In this document: positions 11,440-20,581 of the stretch, piece after piece
How positions within the stretch are numbered: position 1 is the first letter of the stretch
Layout: each line of letters starts with the position of its first letter
Source of the DNA: Methylomonas aurea
GTDB lineage: Bacteria > Pseudomonadota > Gammaproteobacteria > Methylococcales > Methylomonadaceae
Length of the DNA: 64,000 bases
Assembly (NCBI RefSeq): GCF_024505045.1
Contig: NZ_JANIBM010000001.1
Coordinates: 248,001 to 312,000 of the forward strand
Direction: 5' to 3'
Notes under the pieces: generated by a model
The model's database searches: none
Told to the model about the DNA's origin: nothing
Seen by the model: only the letters and a program-made list of their open reading frames with translations
Program-made: the position numbers and the translations under genes

Positions 11440-12036
11440 TTAAAGCAGCGACTCGGCCGGCGGCTGTTGGTTAAACGCCACGACGTCCTCGTTATCGACC
11501 TGCTCGTAAATGTCGGCCACGCTCAGGCTAAGATCCAGCGCTGCGAATTCGATCTGGTCGCCCAGATAGTAATAAAACGACTGCCAATGCTGATTGCGGC
11601 GGAATACCTGGATTTCGCCTTTGTCCTGCTCGACCAGCACGTATTCCTCCAGCGTCGGCAGGGTCTGGCAGCGCAGGCGTTTGGCGGTCTGGTCGAATTT
11701 GCGCGTGGTTTTGGACAACACTTCCACGATCACGACCGGCGCGGTTTTGTAATAGTCGTCCTGCTTGTCTTCGCCGCAAACTACCATCACGTCGGGGTAG
11801 AAGAAATCGTCGGCGATACGCAGTTTCATATCGGACATGAAAGTCTTGCACGGCTTGCCTTTCAGGCCGTTTTTGAACAGATTGAAAATATTACCTTCCA
11901 GCAAATTGTGGTTCTCGCTGCCGCCGGTCATCGCATAGACTTCGCCGTCGATGAGCTGGTGGCGGAGCTCGGACTGGCGTTCGCCGGCCAGATATTGTTC
12001 CGGGCTGATGCGGGTTTTGAGTTTGGCAAGGGCCAT
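11440..12036 (-). CDS. Uma2 family (DUF820) putative endonuclease, copy 2
   Basis: A 198-residue Uma2 protein clearly paralogous to the one at 9400-9993: shared QLIDGEVYAMTGGSENHN, KLRIADDFFYPDVMV and VVIVEVLSKTTRKFD, and the same C-terminal VADIYEQVDNEDV. The acidic residues of the fold (D of YPDV, E of VEVLS) are kept. The two copies flank the symporter gene on the minus strand. Its cellular role is unknown. Confidence 0.86.
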   Translation of the reverse strand: MALAKLKTRISPEQYLAGERQSELRHQLIDGEVYAMTGGSENHNLLEGNIFNLFKNGLKGKPCKTFMSDMKLRIADDFFYPDVMVVCGEDKQDDYYKTAPVVIVEVLSKTTRKFDQTAKRLRCQTLPTLEEYVLVEQDKGEIQVFRRNQHWQSFYYYLGDQIEFAALDLSLSVADIYEQVDNEDVVAFNQQPPAESLL

Positions 12037-12186
12037 GGCCGTTCTCTGCTAAGTTGCGGATAGCAATAGTCTACTGTGCTAAGCACCGCCGAGAAAAGCG
12101 TGCGCCGGCGGCGTGTGAAATTCTACGCTTGCAGCGCTCTGGCTCGCCCTGTATCGTTCCGGCATCTATCTGTCTTTTGACCGCAC

Positions 12187-14916
12187 ATGTCCGATTCCGC
12201 CATCAACAAACTGATTCTCGTCGACGGTTCGTCGTTTCTGTTTCGCGCCTTTCACGCCGTGCCGCCGCTGACCAACAGTAAAGGCGAACCGACCAACGCC
12301 ATTTATGGTGTATCGAATATGCTGCGCAAGCTGATCAACGACTACGCCACGCCGTATTTTGCGGTGGTATTCGATGCGCCGGGCAAGACCTTCCGCCACG
12401 AGTTGTACGACCAATACAAGGCCCATCGGCCGCCGATGCCGGACGAATTGCGGGTGCAGATTCAACCGCTGCACGACTTGATCCGGTCTTTGGGATTGCC
12501 GCTGATCATCGAACACGGGGTCGAGGCCGACGACGTGCTGGGCAGTCTGGCGCAAAACGCCGCCCGCCAGGGCTTTAATGTCATCATTTCCACCGGCGAC
12601 AAGGACATGGCGCAATTGGTCAACGAGCAGATCATCCTGGAAAACTCGATGACCGGCGCGGTGATGGACATTGCCGGGGTGCAGGACAAATTCGGCGTCA
12701 AACCGGAACAAATCATCGATTATCTGGCTTTGATGGGCGATGCGGTGGACAACATCCCCGGCGTGCCCAAGGTCGGACCGAAAACCGCCGCCAAATGGCT
12801 GCAGGAATACGGCACACTGGACAACCTGATCGCCAGCGCGGACCAAATCAAAGGCAAAATCGGCGACAACCTGCGCGAGGCCCTGGGCCAATTGCCGCTA
12901 TCGCGGGAATTGACCACGATCAAATGCGACGTGGCCTTGCATTACAGCCTGGACGATCTGAAACGCAAGGAACCGGATATCGCCGCGTTGAAACAGCAGT
13001 TGGGCAGTCTGGGCTTCAACAGTTGGTTGAAAACGCTGAACGGCGACGCCTCAGCAACCGCGGCCGAACCGGTCGGACAAGCCGCAGCGCCGAAACCGGT
13101 GCCGGTCGCAAAAGATTACCAAACCATCCTCAGCCAAGCCGAATTCGACGCCTGGCTGGCCCGGCTGGAACAAGCCGAACTGTTCGCGTTCGATACCGAA
13201 ACCAGCAGCCTGAATTACAGCGAAGCCGAGATCGTCGGCGTTTCGTTTGCGATCGAAGCCGGCCGCGCCGCCTACCTGCCGCTGGCGCACGATTATCCGG
13301 ACGCGCCGGCGCAACTGGATCGGCAGAGCGTGCTGCAGGCCTTGAAACCGTTGCTGGAAAGCCCGGAGCACGCCAAGCTCGGCCAAAACCTGAAATACGA
13401 CGCCCACGTCCTGGCCAACCACGGCATCGCGTTGCGCGGTATCCGCCACGACACGATGCTGCAATCCTACGTGTTGAACAGTACCGCGACCAAACACAAT
13501 ATGGACGACCTGGCCAAACATTACCTGGGCGTCGATACCATTCACTTCGAAGACGTTTGCGGCAAGGGCGCCAAGCAGATCGGCTTTGCCGAAGTGGCGA
13601 TCGACCGCGCCACCGAATACGCCGCCGAAGACGCCGACATCACCTTGCGCCTGCACCAAACCCTGTCCGCCGAATTGCAGCAACGGCCCAGTTTGTGGGC
13701 TTTGTATAACGATATCGAGCTGCCGCTGGTCAAAGTCCTGGCCAAAATCGAGGAAAACGGCGTGCTGATCGACAGCGACATGCTGGCCCAGCAAAGCCAG
13801 GAATTGGCGGACCGGATGATAGGCCTGGAGATCCAGGCCCACGATCTGGCCGGCTCGGCTTTTAATCTGGGTTCGCCGAAGCAGATTCAGGAAATCCTGT
13901 ACGACCGCTTGAATCTGCCGGTACTGAAAAAAACCCCGAAAGGCCAGCCGTCCACCGACGAATCGGTATTGCAGGAATTGGCGGCGGATTTTGCGTTACC
14001 GCGGCTGATTCTGGAACATCGGGGCCTGAGCAAGTTGAAATCGACTTACACCGACAAACTGCCGCAGCAGATCAACCGCAAAACCGGGCGGGTGCATACC
14101 TCCTATCACCAGGCGGTGGCTGCGACCGGGCGTTTGTCGTCGACCGACCCCAATCTGCAGAATATTCCGATCCGTAGCGAAGACGGCCGCAAAATCCGCC
14201 AGGCTTTCATCGCCCCGCCCGGCTACAAAATCGTCGCGGCCGATTATTCGCAGATCGAATTGCGGATCATGGCGCATTTGTCCGGCGACGCCGGTTTGCT
14301 GAAAGCCTTTGCCGCCGGCGAGGACGTACACCGCGCCACTGCCGCCGAAGTATTCGAGGTGGCGCCGGATCAGGTCACCCACGATTTGCGCCGCTCGGCC
14401 AAGGCGATCAACTTCGGCCTGATTTACGGCATGTCGGCCTTCGGCTTGGCGCAGCAATTGGGCTTGCCGCGCAATCAGGCCCAGTCTTACATCGACCTAT
14501 ATTTCAGCCGTTACCCCGGCGTCAAGCACTACATGGATAGCACGCGCGAATTGGCCAAGCAGCAAGGCTATGTCGAAACCATCTTCGGCCGCCGTCTGTA
14601 TTTGCCGGACATCAACGCCCGCAACGCCGCGCAACGCCAGTACGCCGAACGCACCGCAATCAACGCGCCGATGCAGGGCAGCGCCGCCGACATCATTAAA
14701 CGGGCGATGATCGCCTGCCACGACTGGATCGAAACCAGCGGCGCCGACCTGAAAATGATCATGCAGGTGCACGACGAACTGGTGTTCGAAGTGGCCGAGC
14801 CCATTCTCTCGGACAGCATCGCCAAAATCACCGGCATCATGTCCGCTGCCGCCGAGTTGGCCGTGCCCTTGCTGGTGGAAGCCGGCACCGGCGCCAACTG
14901 GGACGAAGCGCATTAG
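12187..14916 (+). CDS. polA: DNA polymerase I
   Basis: A 909-residue three-domain enzyme for Okazaki fragment processing and repair. The 5'-3' exonuclease domain begins KLILVDGSSFLFRAFHA and includes DKDMAQLV and GDAVDNIPGVPKVGPKTAAKWL. The 3'-5' proofreading domain keeps FDTETSSL and the later YAAEDAD. The polymerase domain has YSQIELRIMAHLSGD (motif A), RRSAKAINFGLIYGMSAFGLA (motif B) and MIMQVHDELVFEV (motif C). Length is near the E. coli value. The downstream metal-dependent hydrolase begins 10 bases after the stop. Confidence 0.97.
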   Translation: MSDSAINKLILVDGSSFLFRAFHAVPPLTNSKGEPTNAIYGVSNMLRKLINDYATPYFAVVFDAPGKTFRHELYDQYKAHRPPMPDELRVQIQPLHDLIRSLGLPLIIEHGVEADDVLGSLAQNAARQGFNVIISTGDKDMAQLVNEQIILENSMTGAVMDIAGVQDKFGVKPEQIIDYLALMGDAVDNIPGVPKVGPKTAAKWLQEYGTLDNLIASADQIKGKIGDNLREALGQLPLSRELTTIKCDVALHYSLDDLKRKEPDIAALKQQLGSLGFNSWLKTLNGDASATAAEPVGQAAAPKPVPVAKDYQTILSQAEFDAWLARLEQAELFAFDTETSSLNYSEAEIVGVSFAIEAGRAAYLPLAHDYPDAPAQLDRQSVLQALKPLLESPEHAKLGQNLKYDAHVLANHGIALRGIRHDTMLQSYVLNSTATKHNMDDLAKHYLGVDTIHFEDVCGKGAKQIGFAEVAIDRATEYAAEDADITLRLHQTLSAELQQRPSLWALYNDIELPLVKVLAKIEENGVLIDSDMLAQQSQELADRMIGLEIQAHDLAGSAFNLGSPKQIQEILYDRLNLPVLKKTPKGQPSTDESVLQELAADFALPRLILEHRGLSKLKSTYTDKLPQQINRKTGRVHTSYHQAVAATGRLSSTDPNLQNIPIRSEDGRKIRQAFIAPPGYKIVAADYSQIELRIMAHLSGDAGLLKAFAAGEDVHRATAAEVFEVAPDQVTHDLRRSAKAINFGLIYGMSAFGLAQQLGLPRNQAQSYIDLYFSRYPGVKHYMDSTRELAKQQGYVETIFGRRLYLPDINARNAAQRQYAERTAINAPMQGSAADIIKRAMIACHDWIETSGADLKMIMQVHDELVFEVAEPILSDSIAKITGIMSAAAELAVPLLVEAGTGANWDEAH

Positions 14917-14926
14917 GCCGGCAGGC

Positions 14927-15832
14927 ATGAAGTTCAAGTTCTGGGGCGTCAGAGGCTCGATTGCCACGCCGGGGCCGAATACGGTCCGCTACGGCGGCAA
15001 CACCACCTGCATCGAAATCACCAGCAGCGCCGGCGATCTGATCATTCTCGACGCCGGCACCGGCATCCATGCCCTGGCGCAAACGTTGCTGCACAAACGC
15101 GATCTGACCGCGCATATTCTGATCACCCACACCCATTGGGACCATATCCAGGGCTTGCCGTTTTTCCTGCCGATGTTCCGAGCCGGTAACCGGATCAATA
15201 TTTACGGCGGCCTGGAACCGGTGACCCATCAGGGCATCGAGCGGGCGATGCGGGTGCAGTTGCAGCACGCCTATTTTCCGATCAGCGAAGCGCAACTGAA
15301 GGCCGAGGTGCGTTACACCACACTGAAAGCCGGGGAACCGATCCGGATCGGCAGCGTCCGCGTCACGCCCACCGTGCTGAACCATCCGGTGTTCAACTTC
15401 GGTTACCGAATCGACGATGACGCCGGCGGTTCGCTGTTTTTCACCGGCGACTACGAGCCGCCGCTGAACCCTTATCCGGAACAGCATCCCGGTTACGAAG
15501 CGATGCAGGAATTGATCGACCAGAAAAACGAAGAAGTGATCGGGGCAATGGCCGGCGTCGACGCGCTGATCATCGACAGTTCCTACACCGACGCCGAATA
15601 CGCCGAGCGCCACGGCTGGGGCCACGGCACCTACCGTTCGGCGTTAGATATCGCGGCCCAGGCTAAAGTTAGGCAATTGTTTCTGACCCACCACGAGCCT
15701 ACCCGAAGCGACGCCGATCTGGATACGATTTATTCCGGCCTGTTGCAGGCCGAGCGCTTAGGATTTCCGGTCTGGTTGGCGCGGGAAGGCGATCAATATT
15801 CGTTACCGTACCAGCCGGACCAGTCCGGCTAG
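14927..15832 (+). CDS. Metallo-beta-lactamase-fold hydrolase (PhnP/RNase Z-like)
   Basis: A 301-residue protein with the MBL start MKFKFWGVRGSIATPGPNTVRYGGNTTC and the metal-binding signature THTHWDHIQGLPFF (H68, H70, D72, H73). Later elements are FFTGDYEP, DALIIDSSYTDAEY and the histidine in LFLTHHEP. The GVRGSxPxP-type start is typical of a widespread MBL subfamily often fused to or placed near signalling domains. The substrate is unknown; a phosphodiester is the best guess. It follows polA by 10 bases and may be cotranscribed. Confidence 0.82.
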   Translation: MKFKFWGVRGSIATPGPNTVRYGGNTTCIEITSSAGDLIILDAGTGIHALAQTLLHKRDLTAHILITHTHWDHIQGLPFFLPMFRAGNRINIYGGLEPVTHQGIERAMRVQLQHAYFPISEAQLKAEVRYTTLKAGEPIRIGSVRVTPTVLNHPVFNFGYRIDDDAGGSLFFTGDYEPPLNPYPEQHPGYEAMQELIDQKNEEVIGAMAGVDALIIDSSYTDAEYAERHGWGHGTYRSALDIAAQAKVRQLFLTHHEPTRSDADLDTIYSGLLQAERLGFPVWLAREGDQYSLPYQPDQSG

Positions 15833-15848
15833 CGTTCGGCAATCGAAA

Positions 15849-17279
15849 TCAAGGCCGGGATTTATCGCGAATGGTCTGAATGATGCCGGTGGTCGAATGG
15901 CCTTCGATGAACGACAATATTTTCACCTCGCCGCCCGCGGCCAGCACGCTGTCGTGGCCGGCGATGCTGGTGATGTCGCTATAGTCGCCGCCTTTGACCA
16001 GGATGTCGGGCAGTAACTGGTCGATGACGGCTTTAGGCGTGTCTTCCGCGAACGCCACCACCCAGTCCACGCATTCCAGCGCCGCCAGCATTTCCATCCG
16101 GTGTGCCAGATCGTTGACCGGGCGTTCCGGGCCTTTCAGGCGCTTGACTGAATCGTCGCTGTTGACCAGCACCACTAGGCGGTCGCCCAGGGTTTTGGCT
16201 TGCTGCAAGTAACGGACGTGGCCGGGGTGGAGGATGTCGAAACAGCCGTTGGTAGCGACGATTTTTTCGCCGTTCTGTTTGGCGGCGGCGCGTTCCTTGA
16301 GCAGTTCCGGCAGGGTGCAGACGCCTTTGTGGCGCGCCCGCGGGCCTTGCAGCGCGGCGGCCAGTTCGTCGGTATCGACCGTGGCGGTACCCATTTTCCC
16401 GACCACGATGCCGGCGCCGATGTTGGCCAGTTGCGTGGCTTCGGCCAGCGGTTTTTTCGCCGCCAGACTGGCGGCCAGCACCGAAATCACGGTGTCGCCG
16501 GCGCCGGTAACGTCGAATACCTCGCGGGCATGGGTCGGCAAATGCAGCGGTTCGGCATCCTTGCAGAGCAGGCTCATGCCGTGCTCGCCGCGGGTGACCA
16601 GCAACGCATCCAGTGCCAGCTTATCGATCAGATTGAGACCGCGTTCGACGATTTGCGCCTCGTTGCTGCAGCGGCCGACCACGGCCTCGAATTCGCCCAG
16701 GTTCGGCGTGATCAAGGTCGCATTGCGGTAAATCGAAAAGTCGCTGCCTTTCGGGTCGACTAGGACCGGCTTTTTCAGTTGCCGGGCCAGCGTAATGAAT
16801 TGCTGCACTTGGTTTAACGTGCCTTTGCCGTAATCGGACAGTACCGCCACCTGCGATTGCATCAGTTCGGCATGGTAAAGGTGCAGCAACGGATCGCTGT
16901 CGATTTGCTGAAAGCCGTCTTCGAAATCGAGCCGGATCAGTTGTTGATGGCGGCTCATCACCCGCAGTTTGGTGATGGTCGGATAATTCGGTATCGCCTG
17001 GAACAGGCATAACACCCCGGCGTCCTTCAGTAATTTTTCCAGTGCGTTTGCCGCCTGGTCTTCGCCGGTAAAACCCAGCACCGAGACTTTGGCGCCCAGC
17101 GCGGCGATGTTCAGCGCCACGTTGCCGGCGCCGCCGGCGCGGAATTCGTCCTGTTTGACATGCACTACCGGCACTGGCGCTTCCGGAGAAATACGCGAGG
17201 TCGGGCCGTGCCAGTAGCGGTCCAGCATCAGGTCGCCGACCACCAGCACCCGAGCGTTGGAATAGTTGGGTAATTGCAT
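15849..17279 (-). CDS. hldE: Bifunctional heptose 7-phosphate kinase / heptose 1-phosphate adenylyltransferase
   Basis: A 476-residue HldE. The N-terminal PfkB-type kinase (residues 1 to about 315) starts with [29 protein letters not shown] and includes the ATP/anion hole [13 protein letters not shown]. The C-terminal nucleotidyltransferase has [20 protein letters not shown] and [16 protein letters not shown]. It makes ADP-heptose for the lipopolysaccharide inner core, which places the organism among Gram-negatives. It is divergent from the arsC-wrbA pair, with a short shared promoter region. Confidence 0.96.
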   Translation of the reverse strand: MQLPNYSNARVLVVGDLMLDRYWHGPTSRISPEAPVPVVHVKQDEFRAGGAGNVALNIAALGAKVSVLGFTGEDQAANALEKLLKDAGVLCLFQAIPNYPTITKLRVMSRHQQLIRLDFEDGFQQIDSDPLLHLYHAELMQSQVAVLSDYGKGTLNQVQQFITLARQLKKPVLVDPKGSDFSIYRNATLITPNLGEFEAVVGRCSNEAQIVERGLNLIDKLALDALLVTRGEHGMSLLCKDAEPLHLPTHAREVFDVTGAGDTVISVLAASLAAKKPLAEATQLANIGAGIVVGKMGTATVDTDELAAALQGPRARHKGVCTLPELLKERAAAKQNGEKIVATNGCFDILHPGHVRYLQQAKTLGDRLVVLVNSDDSVKRLKGPERPVNDLAHRMEMLAALECVDWVVAFAEDTPKAVIDQLLPDILVKGGDYSDITSIAGHDSVLAAGGEVKILSFIEGHSTTGIIQTIRDKSRP

Positions 17280-17310
17280 GGCTGTGTGAAGTTATCCGTG
17301 ATTCGAAGGG

Positions 17311-17319
17311 TGCTATTAT
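17311..17319 (+). promoter_or_regulatory. Possible extended -10 promoter of arsC-wrbA
   Basis: TGCTATTAT reads as an extended -10 (TGn followed by TATTAT), 33 bases before the arsC start. No clear -35 is visible, as often with extended -10 promoters. Confidence 0.4.
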
Positions 17320-17351
17320 AGCCGCAACCCATTGCGATACAGGTGCGAAGC

Positions 17352-18292
<941 letters not shown>

Positions 18293-18381
18293 TTTGCCGG
18301 CCCGTTTCGATACTCGATTACTTTCGTCTGAAACCAAAAAATACCGGTTTTTTGTATATCTGCAGAGTCGGCAAATTAGGG

Positions 18382-18410
18382 TTGACATAGTCTATAAATG
18401 GACTTATTTT
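18382..18410 (+). promoter_or_regulatory. Promoter of the RES/Xre toxin-antitoxin operon
   Basis: A perfect -35 TTGACA at 18382-18387 is followed after 17 bases by TATTTT at 18405-18410. The spacer includes a small palindrome AGTC/GACT (AGTCTATAAATGGACT), a plausible operator for autoregulation by the antitoxin. Confidence 0.65.
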
Positions 18411-18444
18411 TAACGAAAGTTCAAATGAGTTGTATGGAGGGCTT

Positions 18445-18849
18445 ATGTTATCGACCGTACAAGCAGCATTACCGGCCGACAGTGCCGTCGTGGCGGGGGC
18501 CGCGTTACGCACCTTTTTCAATATTGCCGACGCCTGGCGGTTGAATGCCGAGCAAGCCATGACCCTTTTGGGGCTGGATTCGCGCAGCACCTATTTCAAA
18601 TGGAAAAAAAGCCCGGAAAGCGCCAGCCTGAATCCGGACAAGCTGGAGCGGTTGTCTTACATTTTCGGTATCTATAAAGCCCTGCAAATTCTGCTGCCGC
18701 AAGCCGAGGCCGCCGACGCCTGGTTGCAGCAAGCCAATCAGGCTGCGCCGTTTTCCGGACAAAGCGCGTTGCAGCGCATGTTGTCGGGCCGGGTCGCGGA
18801 TTTATACGTGGTACGCCAATATCTGGATGCCCAGTGCGGTTGGGCATGA
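18445..18849 (+). CDS. Xre/MbcA/ParS-type antitoxin (DUF2384)
   Basis: A 134-residue protein with an N-terminal helix-turn-helix-like region and a C-terminal MbcA/ParS toxin-binding part. TYFKWKKSP, LERLSYIFGIYKALQILLP and ADAWLQQANQAAPFSGQSALQRMLSGRVADLYVVRQYLD are diagnostic for RES-associated antitoxins. A perfect GGAGG at 18436-18440 sits 4 bases before ATG 18445, which decides the start over the upstream TTG. It overlaps the toxin gene by 4 bases. It should neutralise the RES toxin and repress its own promoter. Confidence 0.88.
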   Translation: MLSTVQAALPADSAVVAGAALRTFFNIADAWRLNAEQAMTLLGLDSRSTYFKWKKSPESASLNPDKLERLSYIFGIYKALQILLPQAEAADAWLQQANQAAPFSGQSALQRMLSGRVADLYVVRQYLDAQCGWA

Positions 18850-19544
18850 AACCGATCGCAACGGCCCGGATCGACTGGCGGCCGTGTTGGCGCTTGGTAC
18901 CTAGCCGATTTCCGCCGACCGGATTGTTCGACCGGGTGGCCGATCCGGCCGATCTGGAAGTGGTGTTCGCAATCGAGGCCTTGACCAACGACCGTCTGCG
19001 CGACGAGGCCGGCGAAATTCGGTTGGTGGCGGCGGCGGATAGAATCTCCGGCCCCGGTACCACGCCGATCATGGCTGCGTTCACCCATTTGAATCCGGAA
19101 GGCAGCCGCTTCTCCGACGGCAGTTTCGGCGTCTATTACGCGGCCAAGGATATCGATACCGCAATCGCCGAGACCGCTTTCCATCGCGCCCGCTTCTTGG
19201 CGGCGACCCGGCAAGCGCCAATCGAGATCGACATGCGTTCCTACGCCTCGGACCTGGACGCCGAACTGCACGACATCCGCGCTAAACAAACCGAACTGCC
19301 GGATATTTACGCTAGCGATACCGGGCATTACGCGGCGGCGCAGGCCTTGGCCAAGCAACTGCGCGCTGACGGTTCCAATGGGATTGCCTATTCCAGCGTA
19401 CGCAACGCCGGCGGCGAATGCGTCGCGGTGTTCAAACCGCGCTTGTTGTCTCCGGTGAAACAGGGGGCGCATTATTGCTACGTCTGGGACGGTGCCAGGA
19501 TTAGCGCCATCTATAAAAAAGAACTCTACCGCTCCGGCGTTTGA
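18846..19544 (+). CDS. RES-domain toxin
   Basis: A 232-residue RES-family protein. The start overlaps the antitoxin stop (ATGA). Key features are the WRLVPSRFPPTGLFD arginine motif, GVYYAAKDIDTAIAETAFHRARF with the conserved Y and E, and SNGIAYSSVRNAGGECVAVFKPRLL with the serine and asparagine region. Characterised RES toxins of RES/Xre (MbcTA, ParST) pairs destroy NAD+ or ADP-ribosylate cell targets. This RES domain is preceded by about 75 residues beginning MKPIATARIDW, longer than the minimal domain. The residues appear intact, so it is likely active. Confidence 0.88.
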   Translation: MKPIATARIDWRPCWRLVPSRFPPTGLFDRVADPADLEVVFAIEALTNDRLRDEAGEIRLVAAADRISGPGTTPIMAAFTHLNPEGSRFSDGSFGVYYAAKDIDTAIAETAFHRARFLAATRQAPIEIDMRSYASDLDAELHDIRAKQTELPDIYASDTGHYAAAQALAKQLRADGSNGIAYSSVRNAGGECVAVFKPRLLSPVKQGAHYCYVWDGARISAIYKKELYRSGV

Positions 19545-19559
19545 CTCGATATAGCCGAA

Positions 19560-20036
19560 ATGCTCGATTTGACCGTACCCAACCCCGCCAACGAATTCCA
19601 CGGCCACCATGTCGGCCTGGTATTGGACAGCTACCAAGAATTGCTCGGCACGCCGTTGCTGCAGCAGCTGCCAGGCCAGTCGTTGGGCGAGGCCGCCTTT
19701 AACGCCGGATTCGCTCTGCTGTCGCATACTGCCGATGCCGATCCGCTATTCAACTATGCCAACCGCCAAGCCTTGGCCCTGTTCGAATTCGAGTGGCAGG
19801 AGTTGGTCGGCCTGCCGTCGCGGTTTTCGGCGGAGCCGGTTAACCGCGCAGAACGCGAGCGCTTGTTGGCGCAAGTGTCCAGCCGTGGCTATATCGACGA
19901 TTATTCCGGCGTGCGCATCGCCAAGTCCGGCCAGCGTTTTTTGATTGAGCACGCCGTGGTTTGGAACGTTTACGACCAGTGGCGGCGTTATTACGGCCAG
20001 GCCGCTTGTTTTAGCGATTGGCGCTTGCTACCCTGA
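19560..20036 (+). CDS. MEKHLA domain protein (PAS-like)
   Basis: A 158-residue protein with the MEKHLA/PAS-like core: DADPLFNYANRQALALFEFEWQELVGLPSRFSAEPVNRAERERLL, then RGYIDDYSGVRIAKSGQRFLIEHAVVWNVYD. MEKHLA domains resemble PAS sensors and occur as single-domain bacterial proteins with no assigned role. It lies 15 bases downstream of the RES toxin on the same strand but is probably unrelated in function. Confidence 0.8.
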   Translation: MLDLTVPNPANEFHGHHVGLVLDSYQELLGTPLLQQLPGQSLGEAAFNAGFALLSHTADADPLFNYANRQALALFEFEWQELVGLPSRFSAEPVNRAERERLLAQVSSRGYIDDYSGVRIAKSGQRFLIEHAVVWNVYDQWRRYYGQAACFSDWRLLP

Positions 20037-20075
20037 AGCGCCTGCCCGTTTTTCGAAAACCCTGCGGAGACTATT

Positions 20076-20552
20076 ATGTTGAAAACCTTGCTCAAATATG
20101 GCGGCCGCATCGCGTGCGGCTTGACCATCGCCGCCGCTGCACCGGCACTGGCCGACGAAGTCGGTTGCGTGACTACGGCCTGGAAGTTGATTGGTGCCAA
20201 CCATAAAGTCTGCGTCGACGTATTCGAAGATCCGAAGATTCCGAACGTGATTTGCCATATCAGCCAGGCCAGAACCGGCGGCATCTCCGGCGGCTTGGGA
20301 TTGGCGGAAGACCCGTCGCAATTCTCGCTGGCCTGTCGCCAGATCGGCCCGATTGCGTTACCGGCCAAATTGCCGGCCGAGGAAACTGTATTTTCGGAAA
20401 GCACGTCGCTGTTGTTCAAATCCACCAACATTACCCGCCTGTGGGACGCCAAACACAACACCCTGGTCTATCTGGCGATCAGCCGCAAGGTGATCGAAGG
20501 CGCGCCGGCCAACAGCGTATCGACGGTACCGGTCATGCCGTGGGGCAAGTAA
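20076..20552 (+). CDS. creA: CreA family periplasmic protein
   Basis: A 158-residue protein with a signal peptide (about residues 1-26, cleavage after ALA). The mature part DEVGCVTTAWKLIGANHKVCVDVFEDPKIPNVICHISQARTGG is typical of CreA, a conserved periplasmic protein of unknown function named for its place near creBCD in E. coli. No creBCD genes are here. It converges on the histidine kinase gene, with a palindromic repeat between them. Confidence 0.86.
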   Translation: MLKTLLKYGGRIACGLTIAAAAPALADEVGCVTTAWKLIGANHKVCVDVFEDPKIPNVICHISQARTGGISGGLGLAEDPSQFSLACRQIGPIALPAKLPAEETVFSESTSLLFKSTNITRLWDAKHNTLVYLAISRKVIEGAPANSVSTVPVMPWGK

Positions 20553-20581
20553 GCCGGCACTTAGTTATAACTTTGCCAGGC

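Noticed and set aside
17343-17351. GTG start of arsC three codons upstream
   Set aside because: ATG 17352 gives the standard ArsC start (MSVKIYHNPRCGKS) with AGG at suitable distance.
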